Shown piece after piece: positions 49,690-63,000 of a stretch of DNA of 64,000 bases. The notes below the pieces were generated by a model. The model was given only the letters and a program-made list of their open reading frames with translations, did not search any database and was not told the origin of the DNA. The position numbers were made by a program, and so were the translations under genes. Where the stretch lies: the NCBI RefSeq assembly GCF_901000735.1, contig NC_081549.1, positions 2,800,942-2,864,941 of the forward strand. The letters run 5' to 3'. The first letter of the stretch is position 1. Every line of letters begins with the position of its first letter. This DNA comes from Corylus avellana. Lineage: Eukaryota > Streptophyta > Magnoliopsida > Fagales > Betulaceae.

Positions 49690-49985
49690 AAAACCAATGG
49701 GCCGAATAAATACAAAAAAAAAAAGAATAAATAAATAATTAATCACTGTAGTTGGCCTAAATTACAAATTACTTCATGTCATATTAAAGTAAAATCAATG
49801 GGCGAATAAAAATAATTTTTAACAAAATTTGACTCTAGGGATTAAATTATTATTTTTTTGAATATCTCAAGAACCGTACCTTTGATTTTACTTTAATACG
49901 ACATGAATAGTCACTGTAATTGATCTAAATTATTTATTTATTCCAAAAAAAAAAAATTGTATTTATTTGCCCATTGGTTTTTTTT
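49690..49985. repeat. Large foldback (inverted repeat arms of about 110 bp)
   Basis: The left arm from about 49692 (ACCAATGGGCCGAATAAATA through TTAAAGTAAAATCAATGG) returns inverted at about 49877-49985 as ACCAATGGGCAAATAAATAC through TTAAAGTAAAATCAAAGG. The arms differ by several changes and surround a short loop. It lies inside a longer AT-rich segment starting near 49500 (CCCCTCAAACTATCAGTTG) that resembles a MITE. Confidence 0.75.
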
Positions 49986-50229
49986 TTTTTTTGTATTTTT
50001 AAAAAATTGTTTGATTTTTTTACAATTATTTTATTATTTTATTTGTTAAAAGAAGAAGGGTATTATAGAAGTATAAAAAATAAAAAAAATAATAAGTTGC
50101 CTTTTTAATGCTTCACCAAACGGTTAACGGTAATTAGATAACGAGATTAATACGGTTCAATGTAAAAAGGAGATGGATGTGGCAAAAAGAAAGAAAAGAG
50201 TAAATACAAGGCGTCAGAAGATACACTAC

Positions 50230-50410
50230 TTGCTCGAAGTAAGGTGGAAATTCCGATCCTCTGAGCATTGCAGTCGCAGGCCACAAACTCCAATTTCCCA
50301 AGGCATTTTCACACCGGGGGAAAAGCGACGCCGTTTCTTCCCGACTCGAATGACGGACTGGGACTGCTCCAAGGATTCCCATATACGCCGATTGTGCTGA
50401 GCCTCGATCT
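50230..50410 (+). other. Probable 5' UTR exon of the 108-residue gene
   Basis: A GC-richer block ending in GATCT followed by the donor GTGAGC (50411). A matching acceptor (TATGACAG) at 51027-51034 lies 21 bp before the start codon at 51056. This suggests a 5' leader intron of about 620 bp. No ATG-initiated frame of note lies in the block. The left border is not defined. Confidence 0.5.
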
Positions 50411-50617
50411 GTGAGCTCTCTCTCCCACATTTATTTTCAAATTTCTCGATCCACTTAGTGATTCACTCATCGCTTCATGTCAAATTTTACGTTTATGTAT
50501 CATTGTGGCTAGGTTCTGTTTGGTTAGTGAGAAATAGTAGTAACAGCTTTGTTGCAAACAAGAAAAATAGTAGTTGTTTTGTTTTAATCAGTGATGCAAA
50601 AACCTTGATTAGTGTAA

Positions 50618-50833
50618 GGGTCCGTTTGGTTGCTCTTTCAAAAGTGCAGTTTAATTAAAAAAAAAAAAGTGCAGTTTGAAAATAGTGATTTCAAAACTGG
50701 TGAATGAAAAATTGTGATTCGGCCATTAAAATACCCCTTTGCGAAACCGCCATTTTTCAAACACATCCCCAAACAGGACACTTTCTGCTATTTTATTTAG
50801 AAACGCTTTCAGCCTGCAGGGCCAAACAGGCTC
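50618..50833. mobile_element. Harbinger/Tourist-like MITE in a leader intron
   Basis: About 216 bp with ends GGGTCCGTTTGG and CCAAACAGGCTC (imperfect inverted repeats), flanked by TAA and TTA. The ends are typical of PIF/Harbinger MITEs. The target duplication is not exact. Confidence 0.55.
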
Positions 50834-51055
50834 TTAGTTTTTGGCGTTTTCTTGTTTCTTGGGAGGTTTAGTTAGTGGCGCATAATAATGTTTAGTCACA
50901 GAAAATGGATAACATTTTCGCATTTGTTTGGTAGTCTGTTCTAGAATTGTTCCGTATTTTCGTCTTCGAAATCCCTAAAACGCAGAGCGAAAGCTATCGG
51001 CAACTGTTAAATGTAAAAGTTAATTGTATGACAGGTTATGTGAGAGCTGGTTGTG

Positions 51056-54000
51056 ATGTCGAGGCCCTGGGTACTGGTGTGTCTGCTGCTGTTAATTGTT
51101 TTTACGTCGCAGTTTGAGTGGAAGCAACAATATGGCAATGAAGCCGAAGCGAGTCCAACCACTTCCCATAAACAGCACTACATATCTGAAAGAGAGGAGT
51201 CTGTGAAAGAAAAAGTGAGTTTGAAATTAGATGATGAGTTATTTTACTAATTATTATTATTGCCCAAGTATTTTACTTATTAGTATTATGTACTGTTAAC
51301 TCTTGGAAATGCATTTTAGATGGTGCTATTTTTTGGTTAGTAATAAGAGTAGAAAATGGAAAACAGTTCTTTAAAACTTTAAATTGAAGCATAGAAAACA
51401 GAAACCTCCACTAAAGCAATGTTGCTAAGGTTTTTCATATTGGTACATAGAAGAAAATACAACAGATGCTACTGGATTTTTTTTATTGTTGTGATTGGTG
51501 TGACTTTTTGCTTCTTCTTTTTTCTTTTTTTTTTTTCTCAAAAGTGACTACTATTTTCTTTATTGAGCTTAAAGCATTGTTGAAGTTTAACCTCTGTCCT
51601 AGATTCAGACCTCAATAAACTAACATTTGCTTTCACAAGTTTAGTTTCACAATAGGGTAGGGGCTAGAGAAGGGTAATAGGAACTGCAATCATACACAAC
51701 TAATCTTCATTTGTTAGTTGTTGTCCATAATAATATCAATTTGGTGATGCAACAAAAAGATAGGACAGAAGGCATCTAACCTCTTTGAGATGATGGTGGA
51801 CATTAAAGAATAGTTTTGAAAAATTATACCATCTTCGTGTCCTCATATTTTCTTGATGGCCTTTCTAACACAAGCTACACCAGTTGTCATTGATAACAAA
51901 GAATATGACTTCTACTATTAGAGGCCTTTAGGGTCATGTCTCATGCAACAATTCTGGTAATTACAAGATTAGTTACGTGAGTCCCAGAAAAGAAATTAGA
52001 AAGGTGGTGGGGTTGTCTTGAGGGGACCATGTTTTGGTTATAAGATTTTGAACAATTGACGCAGTTACACTAATCTGCATCATAGTGGAGTTTGCTTATT
52101 CATTAATGTGTGAATAGTGCTAAGCAATGTTTGGAAGATTTTTTCCTGGACAGGATGAGGGGTTATTTTGAGGTCTACTTATTGAAGCCTCTTTCTACTA
52201 CATGGGCCTGGATACACAAATTATTTTTCTAGTTTGCTCAATTTAAGGTCTTTATAGGGCATGATGTCTTCCTCTTATGGCCATGACCAACAATTTTTGG
52301 CGTGACCTTATAGTGCATTAAACATAAATTAAATACTCTCTTTGCCAGGGTGGCCGATGGTATTTCTTTTGCATAACAATGTAAATAAGCCAACCTTTTT
52401 CATCTTATTTGAAGTTGATATTGCCTCAAACTTCCTGTTAAAGCATTCAGTACTAAATCTTTTCTTTTCTTTTTTTTTCTCATCTTGTCCTAACAGTTGA
52501 GTGTCTAAAAATCAGCATATTGGTTTTGCTCAGTTTTAATAATACTTTTGTTTCTTCCGTTGGAGATGCTCTATTTTAAATAGCTGGGACTGTCATTTGG
52601 GACTACCTAGTCTGAATGAAGCATATTTGTTTTTCCGCTAATCATTTAATGGAGTTTATTTTAAGATCATGAATGAGCATATTTTAGGCGGCGTCAAACG
52701 TAACCAATAACTCAGCCGAAAGCCAACCCAGTGCTAAATTGCACCAATATACATGTTTCCCAAATATCGTTTAACATGTAACGTTTTTTATGTCTTTAAA
52801 CTTAATTGAGTTAGTGGTGAAGTGGTTTATTTTAATTCAACCCGGGTTCAAGGAAAAGTCATGGGCAGCACATGCTCAAGCATGGGCCAACCTGCACATG
52901 GCGCAAAACTTGTTTAACAGTCACTCATTAGCTGCATGTGCTGAGGACCAGGTCTTAAGGTTTGGGCTGAGCCAAGAACGGGTTAAGTTCTTTATCCTTC
53001 TGGCTGAATTTGGACATTCCTAAGCCACGTGCAACCAGGCCCTTGACAGGCCTATAAGCATGTCTTTGCCAATTTTGTTGTTGTGTTCTGCATCTTCCAA
53101 TAGATGACTTTTACATTCCTTTTTTTCCCCCCATTATCTGGAATGAGTTGATAGATTAACTGAAGGTGTTCATGACACTAAAAATTAGTCAAACTTAAGT
53201 GTGGCTGGTCTAGGTAAGGTGCGGCCTTAGTAGTTTATTAGGATGGTTAGATAAGACTGGTTAACATTTGTCACTTTAAATACCTCGAGCCACGTTTGAA
53301 ATTGGGCATTTGATGATTTTATTCTTGGCCTGCACAGCATTATTGGTGAAAGCAATCTATTGGTTTTTAACATGTTTTTAAATGCATAATGATTCTTGCG
53401 TGAGAACTCTCAAACAATCAAGTTACAGAAACGGCTCCTATAAAAACGTTTTGGCTAGCCTTCATTCTCCCATCATTGATCCGCTTTAAAATAGTCATCA
53501 ACCTCATTACTGGTCAGTCAAAAAGAATTTCAAAGATTCCTAATCACCTCTTTACCCTTGTCATCTAGTTGGTCACTTCACCTTCATTCTCCAATCTTGC
53601 AACTATAATCTGCATTTCATAGCCTATCAAAAACATGAAAAATATGTCTTTGATATCAAATTAACAAATTCGTTATGGAAATGTATTTGCAACCCTCCTC
53701 TCCTATTTGTGCCAATCTTCTTGGCATTGGCTAAAGATTTTTGGTACTCATCCGACATCCTCAATTCTTCATTTTAGGGTAGTGTTGTGAGCTTGATATA
53801 CATTGTTGGCTCACTTCCTGGAACTCAAGCCTTTGGGATTAATGATACTAAAATGGTATAAAGGCCTTAATTTGACTAATAGGTCTTGTGAATGAATCTT
53901 GGGAACCTCCATATGTTTCCCCTTTTTTTCGGTTCTTTGTTTTTGCTTTGGCTCTACATGTGCAAGGCCAGTGTAACGACCCAAGGAAAAACACTAGCTA

Positions 54001-56901
54001 CGTCTGTGCTATCACCCCAAAAAGACTAGTCAATTTGGAGTTTCCTTAGAATTCATTATAAAGTCCAGTTTCACCTAATAACTAGACAATGTAGGACTTA
54101 GCACCCATGACTATCTTTATAAACCATTCACTCAATATAGGTTTCTTCTCATCTTCCCAATATGGGACCGGGGTGTTACAAACTCCCCCTCTTAAATTAT
54201 TGACATCCTTGTCAAAGCTACGTCATGCAGTGTTCCAATACCACATGACCTGATGTTACTAGATGGAACTGCGCTTTATAATGAATTTTAGGGAAGCTCA
54301 AAATTGACTAGTTCTTTTGGGATAATAGCGCAGATGTGACTAGTGCTTTTCCTTGGGTCGTTACAAATGGTATCAGAGCCACCTAGTAACGCTAGGTCAT
54401 GTGGTACTGGAGCACTACATGACGTGGCCCTAACGAGGATGTCAGGAATTTAAGAGGGAGAGTTTGTAACACCCCAGTCCCATATTGAGAAGATGAGAAG
54501 AAACCCACATAGAGATCGTGGTTTATAAAGATAGTCATGAGTGCTAAGTCTCACATTGCCTAGTTATTAAGTGAAACTGAGTTTTATAATGAATTCTAAG
54601 GAAGCTTCAAATTGACTAGTCCTTTTGGGGTAATAATGCAAATGTGGCTAGTGCTTTTCCCTGGGTCATTACAGTTTGTGGGCTTCTTCTCATCTTCCTA
54701 ATATAGGACCGGGGTGTTACAAACTCTCCTCTTAAATTCTTGATGTCCTTGTCAAGGCCACGTCATGCAGTGCTCCAGTACCACATGAACTAGCGTTACT
54801 AGGTGGCTCTGATGCCATTTATAACAACTCAGGAAAAAGTGCTAGCATCATCTGCGCTATCACCCCAAAAGGACTAGTCAATTTTGAGCTTCCCTAGAAT
54901 TCATTATAAAGCTCAGTTTCACCTAATAACTCGGCAATATAGAACTTAGCACTCATGACTATCTTTATAAAGCACCCACTCTATGTGGGCTTCTTCTCAT
55001 CTTCCTAATATAGGACTGGGGTGTTATAGCCAATATTTGGTTCAATATTATTGGTCTAGCCTGCAAGTGAGGGGGGTGTTAAAGTTAGTGTTGCGATGTC
55101 TAATATACATTGTTGGCCCACTGCCCGACAGCGTAAGCTTTTGCCACTAATGGTAACTGATGATTTATCTATCCCATTTCCTGTACTGTGGTTTTTCTTG
55201 GTCAACTAGGAGGCTTCCCTGTGCTCTCTTCCTATAAATGGCAACAATAAGTTGCATTGCTTCCCTAAAAGCCCCAAACCCTTCAAATGATGTTCGGAAT
55301 GTCAATTCACTCCTTAATTCTTCTGGAACACTCCTTGGAATATTAGTTCTATATTCTTCCTTTTCATTCACCATTAGTCCTGCTTTAACTGATCTCAAGT
55401 ACTTTTGACCTTGTTCCTACTTAGTCCTTGCACCATATAGTATTGCAGTCAATTAAATTTGCATATTTAACACAAGCTCTGTAGGACTGCCGTCCCTTAT
55501 GCATTTAAGCAAATCTAATATTGTTGAATCTGGTGTAAGACACGGAAAAGTGTGTTTGAGATAAGAGAGTAAGCAAAAATGGCATTCATAAGAGGATAGC
55601 CAGTCTTTGTTGAATGCTATGTCATTGGAATCAGTATTTTCCTGTTACTTCTCGATCAGCAAAGTTTTACTGAACTTTCTATGCAATTGTAACTTGAGAT
55701 ATGATAATGTTTCTTGTCATTCATTGTGAAAGAAGCATAATGTTATCTAACTGTTTTTATATTTTAAATAGTTCCAGACGATTCCCTCCACTATAATACC
55801 TCCTGATATTATCTGAAGGCCTTATTACTATTGGAACTTTAATTAGAATCCCTTCCATACTTGTTTCTATAAAACTTTTATTCTGGAAGGCCCTCAGGCT
55901 TTATGAAAATGTTTTTAACTTTTAGCATGGACTGTTCCTCGCACTTTTAACTTTCGGTTCCTTTTCAGCCCATCTCTGTCTCATAAGAATCAGGCGTGTA
56001 TATATTGGATATAACTCTTGAAACATACACCTCCACTTGAGTGCACAAGTCCATATAACATGGTCGCTTAACTTACAACTTTGTTGTAAATTCATAGTTT
56101 GGTATTGCTTCTGCTTTCATGCCTTAATCAGTGTTTCAAGGTTTGAGTCAATTCAGCTGCTTCATACTAGCTGAAACAGAAGTTTGTAATTGAATAAAAT
56201 TTTGTCTACTTAAATCTCAACCTGTCGGACGAAAAGTAGAAAGCATTTAAGTATTTATTTTTCTTTTAATTTCCTGGTTTTTGTGGAAGGCAAATGCATG
56301 GGGTGATTCAGAATTTCTAGTGGTATGGGAATCTCAATCGGACCTTCTTCTTGTTTAATACTTCTATCTCATTAAAAATAAACAAAAATATCCATATGAA
56401 CTTTTTAACCCTCGAGAACAATTGAAATTTATTTTTGTACTGTGTCTAATGTATTTATGCATATCTACTGCATTTCATGTAATCCTTCGAAAGTTCTATC
56501 CCAATCTTTCCAATTGCATGAACTTTTCTTTTTCTACAATGTGATATTGATATCATATTATATCAGAAGGTTCCATATATGATAATTTTTTTTTCGTATA
56601 TTAATCTGGGTTGTATTCAGTATTTAGTTGGACTAAATTGCTGGAGTTGAAAGTTCCAACCTGATTGTCAAGATGGCATCTTAGAGTGCTACTAGGGTTT
56701 TAGTTTTCTTATTGGCTATCAATTTTACTGCAGATTATCCTCTCCCAAGAGAAGAATATTCAGAAACTTAATGAGCTCGTGCAGAGTCTTCGGGAACAGT
56801 TGCAACAATGCAGGGGTGAAAGTGACATTTCCAATGGCACAGCAACCTCTTTGACTGAACTTCTAACTGAGCTTGAGCGTCATCCAATATTGGAGGACTA
56901 G
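51056..56901 (+). CDS. Small membrane-anchored coiled-coil protein, 2 coding exons, 108 aa
   Basis: Exons 51056-51214 and 56734-56901 join GTGAGT to TTTTACTGCAG in phase 0 to give 108 residues. Start: ATG at 51056 (the frame is open 3 bp upstream only from GTG). Residues about 5-18 (WVLVCLLLLIVFTS) form one hydrophobic segment after a short basic N-terminus, so it is a signal anchor or signal peptide. The rest is hydrophilic, with a Gln/Glu/Lys-rich amphipathic helix at about 54-82 (KNIQKLNELVQSLREQLQQC) that looks like a coiled coil, and a conserved-looking tail LTELLTELERHPILED. I do not recognise a named family; function is unknown. The 5.5-kb intron contains TRIM elements. Exon 2 recurs at 60086-60253 after the gap, most likely an assembly duplicate. 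Confidence 0.8.
51215..53972 (+). other. Left part of the large intron
   Basis: No exon or recognisable element. A poly-pyrimidine stretch lies near 51500-51540. The frame at 52790-53023 is not supported by any motif. Confidence 0.5.
53973..55028. mobile_element. Inverted mosaic of TRIM retrotransposons
   Basis: At least three related miniature LTR elements lie next to each other in alternating orientation. Minus-strand LTR 53973-54179 and its internal part 54180-54265 meet a plus-strand partial LTR 54266-54365. This is followed by PBS TGGTATCAGAGCC (54368-54380), internal DNA, a purine tract (TAAGAGGGAGAG, about 54451-54462) and an LTR 54465-54673. Then come a minus-strand partial LTR 54674-54721, internal 54722-54819 with an inverted PBS (TGGCATCAGAGCC), and LTR 54820-55028. 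The LTRs are about 207-209 bp, TGTAAC...TTACA. Internal regions are only about 100 bp and encode nothing, which defines TRIMs. Confidence 0.88.
54368..54380 (+). other. tRNA-Met primer binding site of the central TRIM
   Basis: TGGTATCAGAGCC, two bases after the LTR end at 54365, complementary to initiator tRNA-Met. Confidence 0.85.
55029..56733 (+). other. Right part of the large intron
   Basis: No exon recognised. DNA around 55080-55150 (ATATACATTGTTGGCCCACT) resembles DNA at 53783-53840 (ATATACATTGTTGGCTCACT), so the TRIM block is bracketed by an older repeat. The minus frame at 55165-55398 matches nothing I know. Confidence 0.45.
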
Positions 56902-59900
56902 TTATGGGTCAGACGTGTTAAATCAATATTTTAATATTTTGAAGTAAGAAAACCTTGTTTCCTTTCTACGCTGTCTTGCTTCATTGTAAGGTTCTATCAA
57001 CATTGTTACAATTGTAAGTCAATCCACAACATTAAATCCACATTTTCTGTTGTCAATACTACATTATTATTATTAAAGTCTGCATGTTATGCGCTTTACT
57101 CCATTGTAGTTGTGCTCTATGTAGTACTGCCCAATCTTATAGTGACGTAGTGGTTGGAAATCTAGGTAGCATTGGCTAGTAGATACTATGGTTGTTTGGG
57201 CAGAAACAAAAGTTCAATACATTCTTTTAATGGTAAATGGTAATTGAGTACTAGCAACTAGTATAGTGAACAAAAAGATTATTAAGAAGAACTCCCTTAT
57301 CAAGCCATCACAATCACAAACTGAATTAGTAGTTTCAACCATATATGATTAAACCCCAGTAAATGAAGAATGTTGCTCATTGTTCCTGGAAAATCAGTTC
57401 TCCGAATGCTTTTACAAAATTCTGACATGAACTAACACCTTAATCAGATCCCGGAGCCTTTTACTTATGCTATCTCCCATTCAAGTTTGAGCATTAAATT
57501 CAAATTTCACAAAGGATGTTGTCATTTAGGAGCCTAAATGCTGATTATTTGTCTTATTTCTTTTAGCATTTTGTGTGGACTATCATGAGCTTCCTTTGTT
57601 TGTGTTACACATTTAGTGCTCTTCGAGTTTCGTCTGTTGTAATAATAGAACTCCTGAAAGAACCGAATCTGCAAGTGGCTGAAAATTTTTGGTTAGTTTG
57701 ATTATGTGAAGGTAAACCAAGATGCTTCAATCACTGGCGCAATTATTACTTGAAGTTCTTCAGAGTCTTCATTGAGGGTAAGAACCTTATCAAGATGCCA
57801 GTTGAAAATTAATCTTCAGGAAATTTAGAACTTCTACATTTATGGAAAGTGTTGATTCCTGTTAGTTTGTTGTTGTAGGATCCAAGATTTTTATGTCATT
57901 TATATTTGCTGTTTCGTTTATGTCATCATCTTGGTAACAAACATGAATAAATAAGGGTAGCCTCACCTGCCGACATACCATCTTTTAGCTTACAATCTAT
58001 TATAGTATGCAAAAGCATTTAGTTGGAATGGTTATCATGTTACCATTTTAGGAAACCTCGTGATTCACAAGACTGTCCTGCCTCTCCTGCCCACCTCCTT
58101 TTGTCTTTCCTTAAAACAAAAGAATTAATGTCAATTATCATACCATGCGATCTTGTTGCAGTGCAAATACATACGAGTGGGGCCTTTTGTACTGGTATGT
58201 CACGTATGTGTATTATTGCTTGTATTCGAACTGAATAATGACACATGGGATAGAAACCTTGTACTGCTAAATGCCCAGGAAAAATAAAAAATAAAAAAAG
58301 CCCCTTGTACTGTTAATGGGAAGCTCAGGCCATTTTCATCTCTGGTGTAATAAGGAATTTTATTTTTATTTTTATTTTTTCCTGTTGTAATGTAACATGG
58401 AATTTTTCGTACAATATCTAGTTTTTTTATTTATATTATTGACTTTTTTTTTTCATTTTTGTCGGTTAATCATGATAGAACCTATTAGGTTTTTGTATTG
58501 GCTAAATTCAGATATCCCAAATGTTTAAAGATCTATTATCTGCAATCAAATTTAAGTCAACAATGGAATTGTATCATACATATTTGTAAGAACAGAACCA
58601 AAACTTTTCATTGGGAGGCTAAGTATGAATAAGGAGTCAAGCTTAATTTGGTCCATATATATAATAATATATATAACCTCCGTTAATTCCATCCCTAGCA
58701 GTTGTGTAGGTGGGTGGTGACAAAATAAATTGAGTATGATTGTTGATGCAATTTTTTGGATGGCCGGGGTGGCGATGGGCAACAAAATAAAGAAATCATC
58801 GCCAAAGACATTTGAAGTGAAAAAAAGATAATAAACTAGGGTTTGGGGGAGATCCTTAGTCCCTTTTGACCTGGTGCTATGCTATAGAATCTAGCTGAAA
58901 TACTATGATAAAGAGATATTGAGATCGTATCTCTTCATCATAGATTTTTTCTAGAACCAGCAACATAAACATAAATACTATAGATAATGAACACCATTAG
59001 GGTAAGAAAGAATCCAATTAGGGCTTGAAACATTCAGACAAATTTTTGCTCAATAATTTTCCTATTCATCTCTATGCTCATTAACACTATTTCTGCTACT
59101 AAATGAAAATGACGACTACTGCCAACTAGATATAGAAATAGAATGGGATCATCACTTAAGCCTCAAGCTTCAATCCCTTATTGTTCTCTCAAATGCCTTC
59201 TAGAGGCAGAAAACACATAATTCAGCCGTCTTTATGTAGTCAATTTTCCTCGACCCATTTGTTATTTCTTTTTAAAGATAAGGATTCTAATAATTTGTTG
59301 TTCAAATTACTCGGTAGCACATGTGAAAGAGCTTGCATGAGACTCATCTGCCGGAATAGGTGGTTAGACGGTCCAAAATTTATTTGGGCAAGTGGGTCTC
59401 ATGTGGGTTTTCTCGCAAAATGTTACCCAAATTACTCAAATTGTTAGAGATCTCAATCCATATGGTACTTTCTTTTATTTTTGTTTGAAAAAAGTGTTAT
59501 GATGTGATATAAATGTGAAAGTAATTTTGAGTGTTTTGTGTTTGAAATTGTTTGTTAATATTTTTGTTTTGAAAAATAAAAACAAAAGGGACAAGAAAAA
59601 AGTTTTACCAAACAAAGCATGACTTTTCTAGATCGTGCTTTATATTATATTCTTCTGACGACAATTTTTCTCCAAGTGTGTATTCTTTCAATTTAGTTTA
59701 TAAAATTGTTATATGTCATTTTGAACATGTAAAAAAATTTAATAAAATTTTCTCAAACTCAATTATTGTTATTAAAAAAAAAATGGAGAAAAAAACTGAC
59801 CCCAGATGGTCTTTTTCTTTTTTTTGTTTTTCCCAAAGAGTATAAAGATATGAGTAGTGATAATCATAACACCAGCGTAAGTGAACAGTCACTCATGCTG

Positions 59901-59950
59901 GTGTATTTTATAATATTACTGTCCAAATTTTTTTTAATAATATAATAATA
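56699..59950. repeat. Left copy of a 3.25-kb gap-flanking duplication
   Basis: Colinear with 60051-63305 (offset 3352). It includes exon 2 of the 108-residue gene, its 3' UTR and downstream intergenic DNA. Small differences cluster at the right end (an 8 versus 11 T run near 59818, and several substitutions near 59875-59930). Confidence 0.95.
56902..59950. other. 3' flank of the 108-residue gene, no other gene
   Basis: AT-rich. Frames at 58023-58246 and 59181-59447 have no supporting motif. It ends in the first hairpin unit of the right-end repeat array (about 59870-59915). Confidence 0.5.
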
Positions 59951-60050
59951 NNNNNNNNNNNNNNNNNNNNNNNNNNNNNNNNNNNNNNNNNNNNNNNNNN
60001 NNNNNNNNNNNNNNNNNNNNNNNNNNNNNNNNNNNNNNNNNNNNNNNNNN
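59951..60050. other. Assembly gap (100 N)
   Basis: A second gap of exactly 100 N. The sequence after it restarts at the equivalent of 56699. Confidence 1.
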
Positions 60051-63000
60051 TTTAGTTTTCTTATTGGCTATCAATTTTACTGCAGATTATCCTCTCCCAA
60101 GAGAAGAATATTCAGAAACTTAATGAGCTCGTGCAGAGTCTTCGGGAACAGTTGCAACAATGCAGGGGTGAAAGTGACATTTCCAATGGCACAGCAACCT
60201 CTTTGACTGAACTTCTAACTGAGCTTGAGCGTCATCCAATATTGGAGGACTAGTTATGGGTCAGACGTGTTAAATCAATATTTTAATATTTTGAAGTAAG
60301 AAAACCTTGTTTCCTTTCTACGCTGTCTTGCTTCATTGTAAGGTTCTATCAACATTGTTACAATTGTAAGTCAATCCACAACATTAAATCCACATTTTCT
60401 GTTGTCAATACTACATTATTATTATTAAAGTCTGCATGTTATGCGCTTTACTCCATTGTAGTTGTGCTCTATGTAGTACTGCCCAATCTTATAGTGACGT
60501 AGTGGTTGGAAATCTAGGTAGCATTGGCTAGTAGATACTATGGTTGTTTGGGCAGAAACAAAAGTTCAATACATTCTTTTAATGGTAAATGGTAATTGAG
60601 TACTAGCAACTAGTATAGTGAACAAAAAGATTATTAAGAAGAACTCCCTTATCAAGCCATCACAATCACAAACTGAATTAGTAGTTTCAACCATATATGA
60701 TTAAACCCCAGTAAATGAAGAATGTTGCTCATTGTTCCTGGAAAATCAGTTCTCCGAATGCTTTTACAAAATTCTGACATGAACTAACACCTTAATCAGA
60801 TCCCGGAGCCTTTTACTTATGCTATCTCCCATTCAAGTTTGAGCATTAAATTCAAATTTCACAAAGGATGTTGTCATTTAGGAGCCTAAATGCTGATTAT
60901 TTGTCTTATTTCTTTTAGCATTTTGTGTGGACTATCATGAGCTTCCTTTGTTTGTGTTACACATTTAGTGCTCTTCGAGTTTCGTCTGTTGTAATAATAG
61001 AACTCCTGAAAGAACCGAATCTGCAAGTGGCTGAAAATTTTTGGTTAGTTTGATTATGTGAAGGTAAACCAAGATGCTTCAATCACTGGCGCAATTATTA
61101 CTTGAAGTTCTTCAGAGTCTTCATTGAGGGTAAGAACCTTATCAAGATGCCAGTTGAAAATTAATCTTCAGGAAATTTAGAACTTCTACATTTATGGAAA
61201 GTGTTGATTCCTGTTAGTTTGTTGTTGTAGGATCCAAGATTTTTATGTCATTTATATTTGCTGTTTCGTTTATGTCATCATCTTGGTAACAAACATGAAT
61301 AAATAAGGGTAGCCTCACCTGCCGACATACCATCTTTTAGCTTACAATCTATTATAGTATGCAAAAGCATTTAGTTGGAATGGTTATCATGTTACCATTT
61401 TAGGAAACCTCGTGATTCACAAGACTGTCCTGCCTCTCCTGCCCACCTCCTTTTGTCTTTCCTTAAAACAAAAGAATTAATGTCAATTATCATACCATGC
61501 GATCTTGTTGCAGTGCAAATACATACGAGTGGGGCCTTTTGTACTGGTATGTCACGTATGTGTATTATTGCTTGTATTCGAACTGAATAATGACACATGG
61601 GATAGAAACCTTGTACTGCTAAATGCCCAGGAAAAATAAAAAATAAAAAAAGCCCCTTGTACTGTTAATGGGAAGCTCAGGCCATTTTCATCTCTGGTGT
61701 AATAAGGAATTTTATTTTTATTTTTATTTTTTCCTGTTGTAATGTAACATGGAATTTTTCGTACAATATCTAGTTTTTTTATTTATATTATTGACTTTTT
61801 TTTTTCATTTTTGTCGGTTAATCATGATAGAACCTATTAGGTTTTTGTATTGGCTAAATTCAGATATCCCAAATGTTTAAAGATCTATTATCTGCAATCA
61901 AATTTAAGTCAACAATGGAATTGTATCATACATATTTGTAAGAACAGAACCAAAACTTTTCATTGGGAGGCTAAGTATGAATAAGGAGTCAAGCTTAATT
62001 TGGTCCATATATATAATAATATATATAACCTCCGTTAATTCCATCCCTAGCAGTTGTGTAGGTGGGTGGTGACAAAATAAATTGAGTATGATTGTTGATG
62101 CAATTTTTTGGATGGCCGGGGTGGCGATGGGCAACAAAATAAAGAAATCATCGCCAAAGACATTTGAAGTGAAAAAAAGATAATAAACTAGGGTTTGGGG
62201 GAGATCCTTAGTCCCTTTTGACCTGGTGCTATGCTATAGAATCTAGCTGAAATACTATGATAAAGAGATATTGAGATCGTATCTCTTCATCATAGATTTT
62301 TTCTAGAACCAGCAACATAAACATAAATACTATAGATAATGAACACCATTAGGGTAAGAAAGAATCCAATTAGGGCTTGAAACATTCAGACAAATTTTTG
62401 CTCAATAATTTTCCTATTCATCTCTATGCTCATTAACACTATTTCTGCTACTAAATGAAAATGACGACTACTGCCAACTAGATATAGAAATAGAATGGGA
62501 TCATCACTTAAGCCTCAAGCTTCAATCCCTTATTGTTCTCTCAAATGCCTTCTAGAGGCAGAAAACACATAATTCAGCCGTCTTTATGTAGTCAATTTTC
62601 CTCGACCCATTTGTTATTTCTTTTTAAAGATAAGGATTCTAATAATTTGTTGTTCAAATTACTCGGTAGCACATGTGAAAGAGCTTGCATGAGACTCATC
62701 TGCCGGAATAGGTGGTTAGACGGTCCAAAATTTATTTGGGCAAGTGGGTCTCATGTGGGTTTTCTCGCAAAATGTTACCCAAATTACTCAAATTGTTAGA
62801 GATCTCAATCCATATGGTACTTTCTTTTATTTTTGTTTGAAAAAAGTGTTATGATGTGATATAAATGTGAAAGTAATTTTGAGTGTTTTGTGTTTGAAAT
62901 TGTTTGTTAATATTTTTGTTTTGAAAAATAAAAACAAAAGGGACAAGAAAAAAGTTTTACCAAACAAAGCATGACTTTTCTAGATCGTGCTTTATATTAT

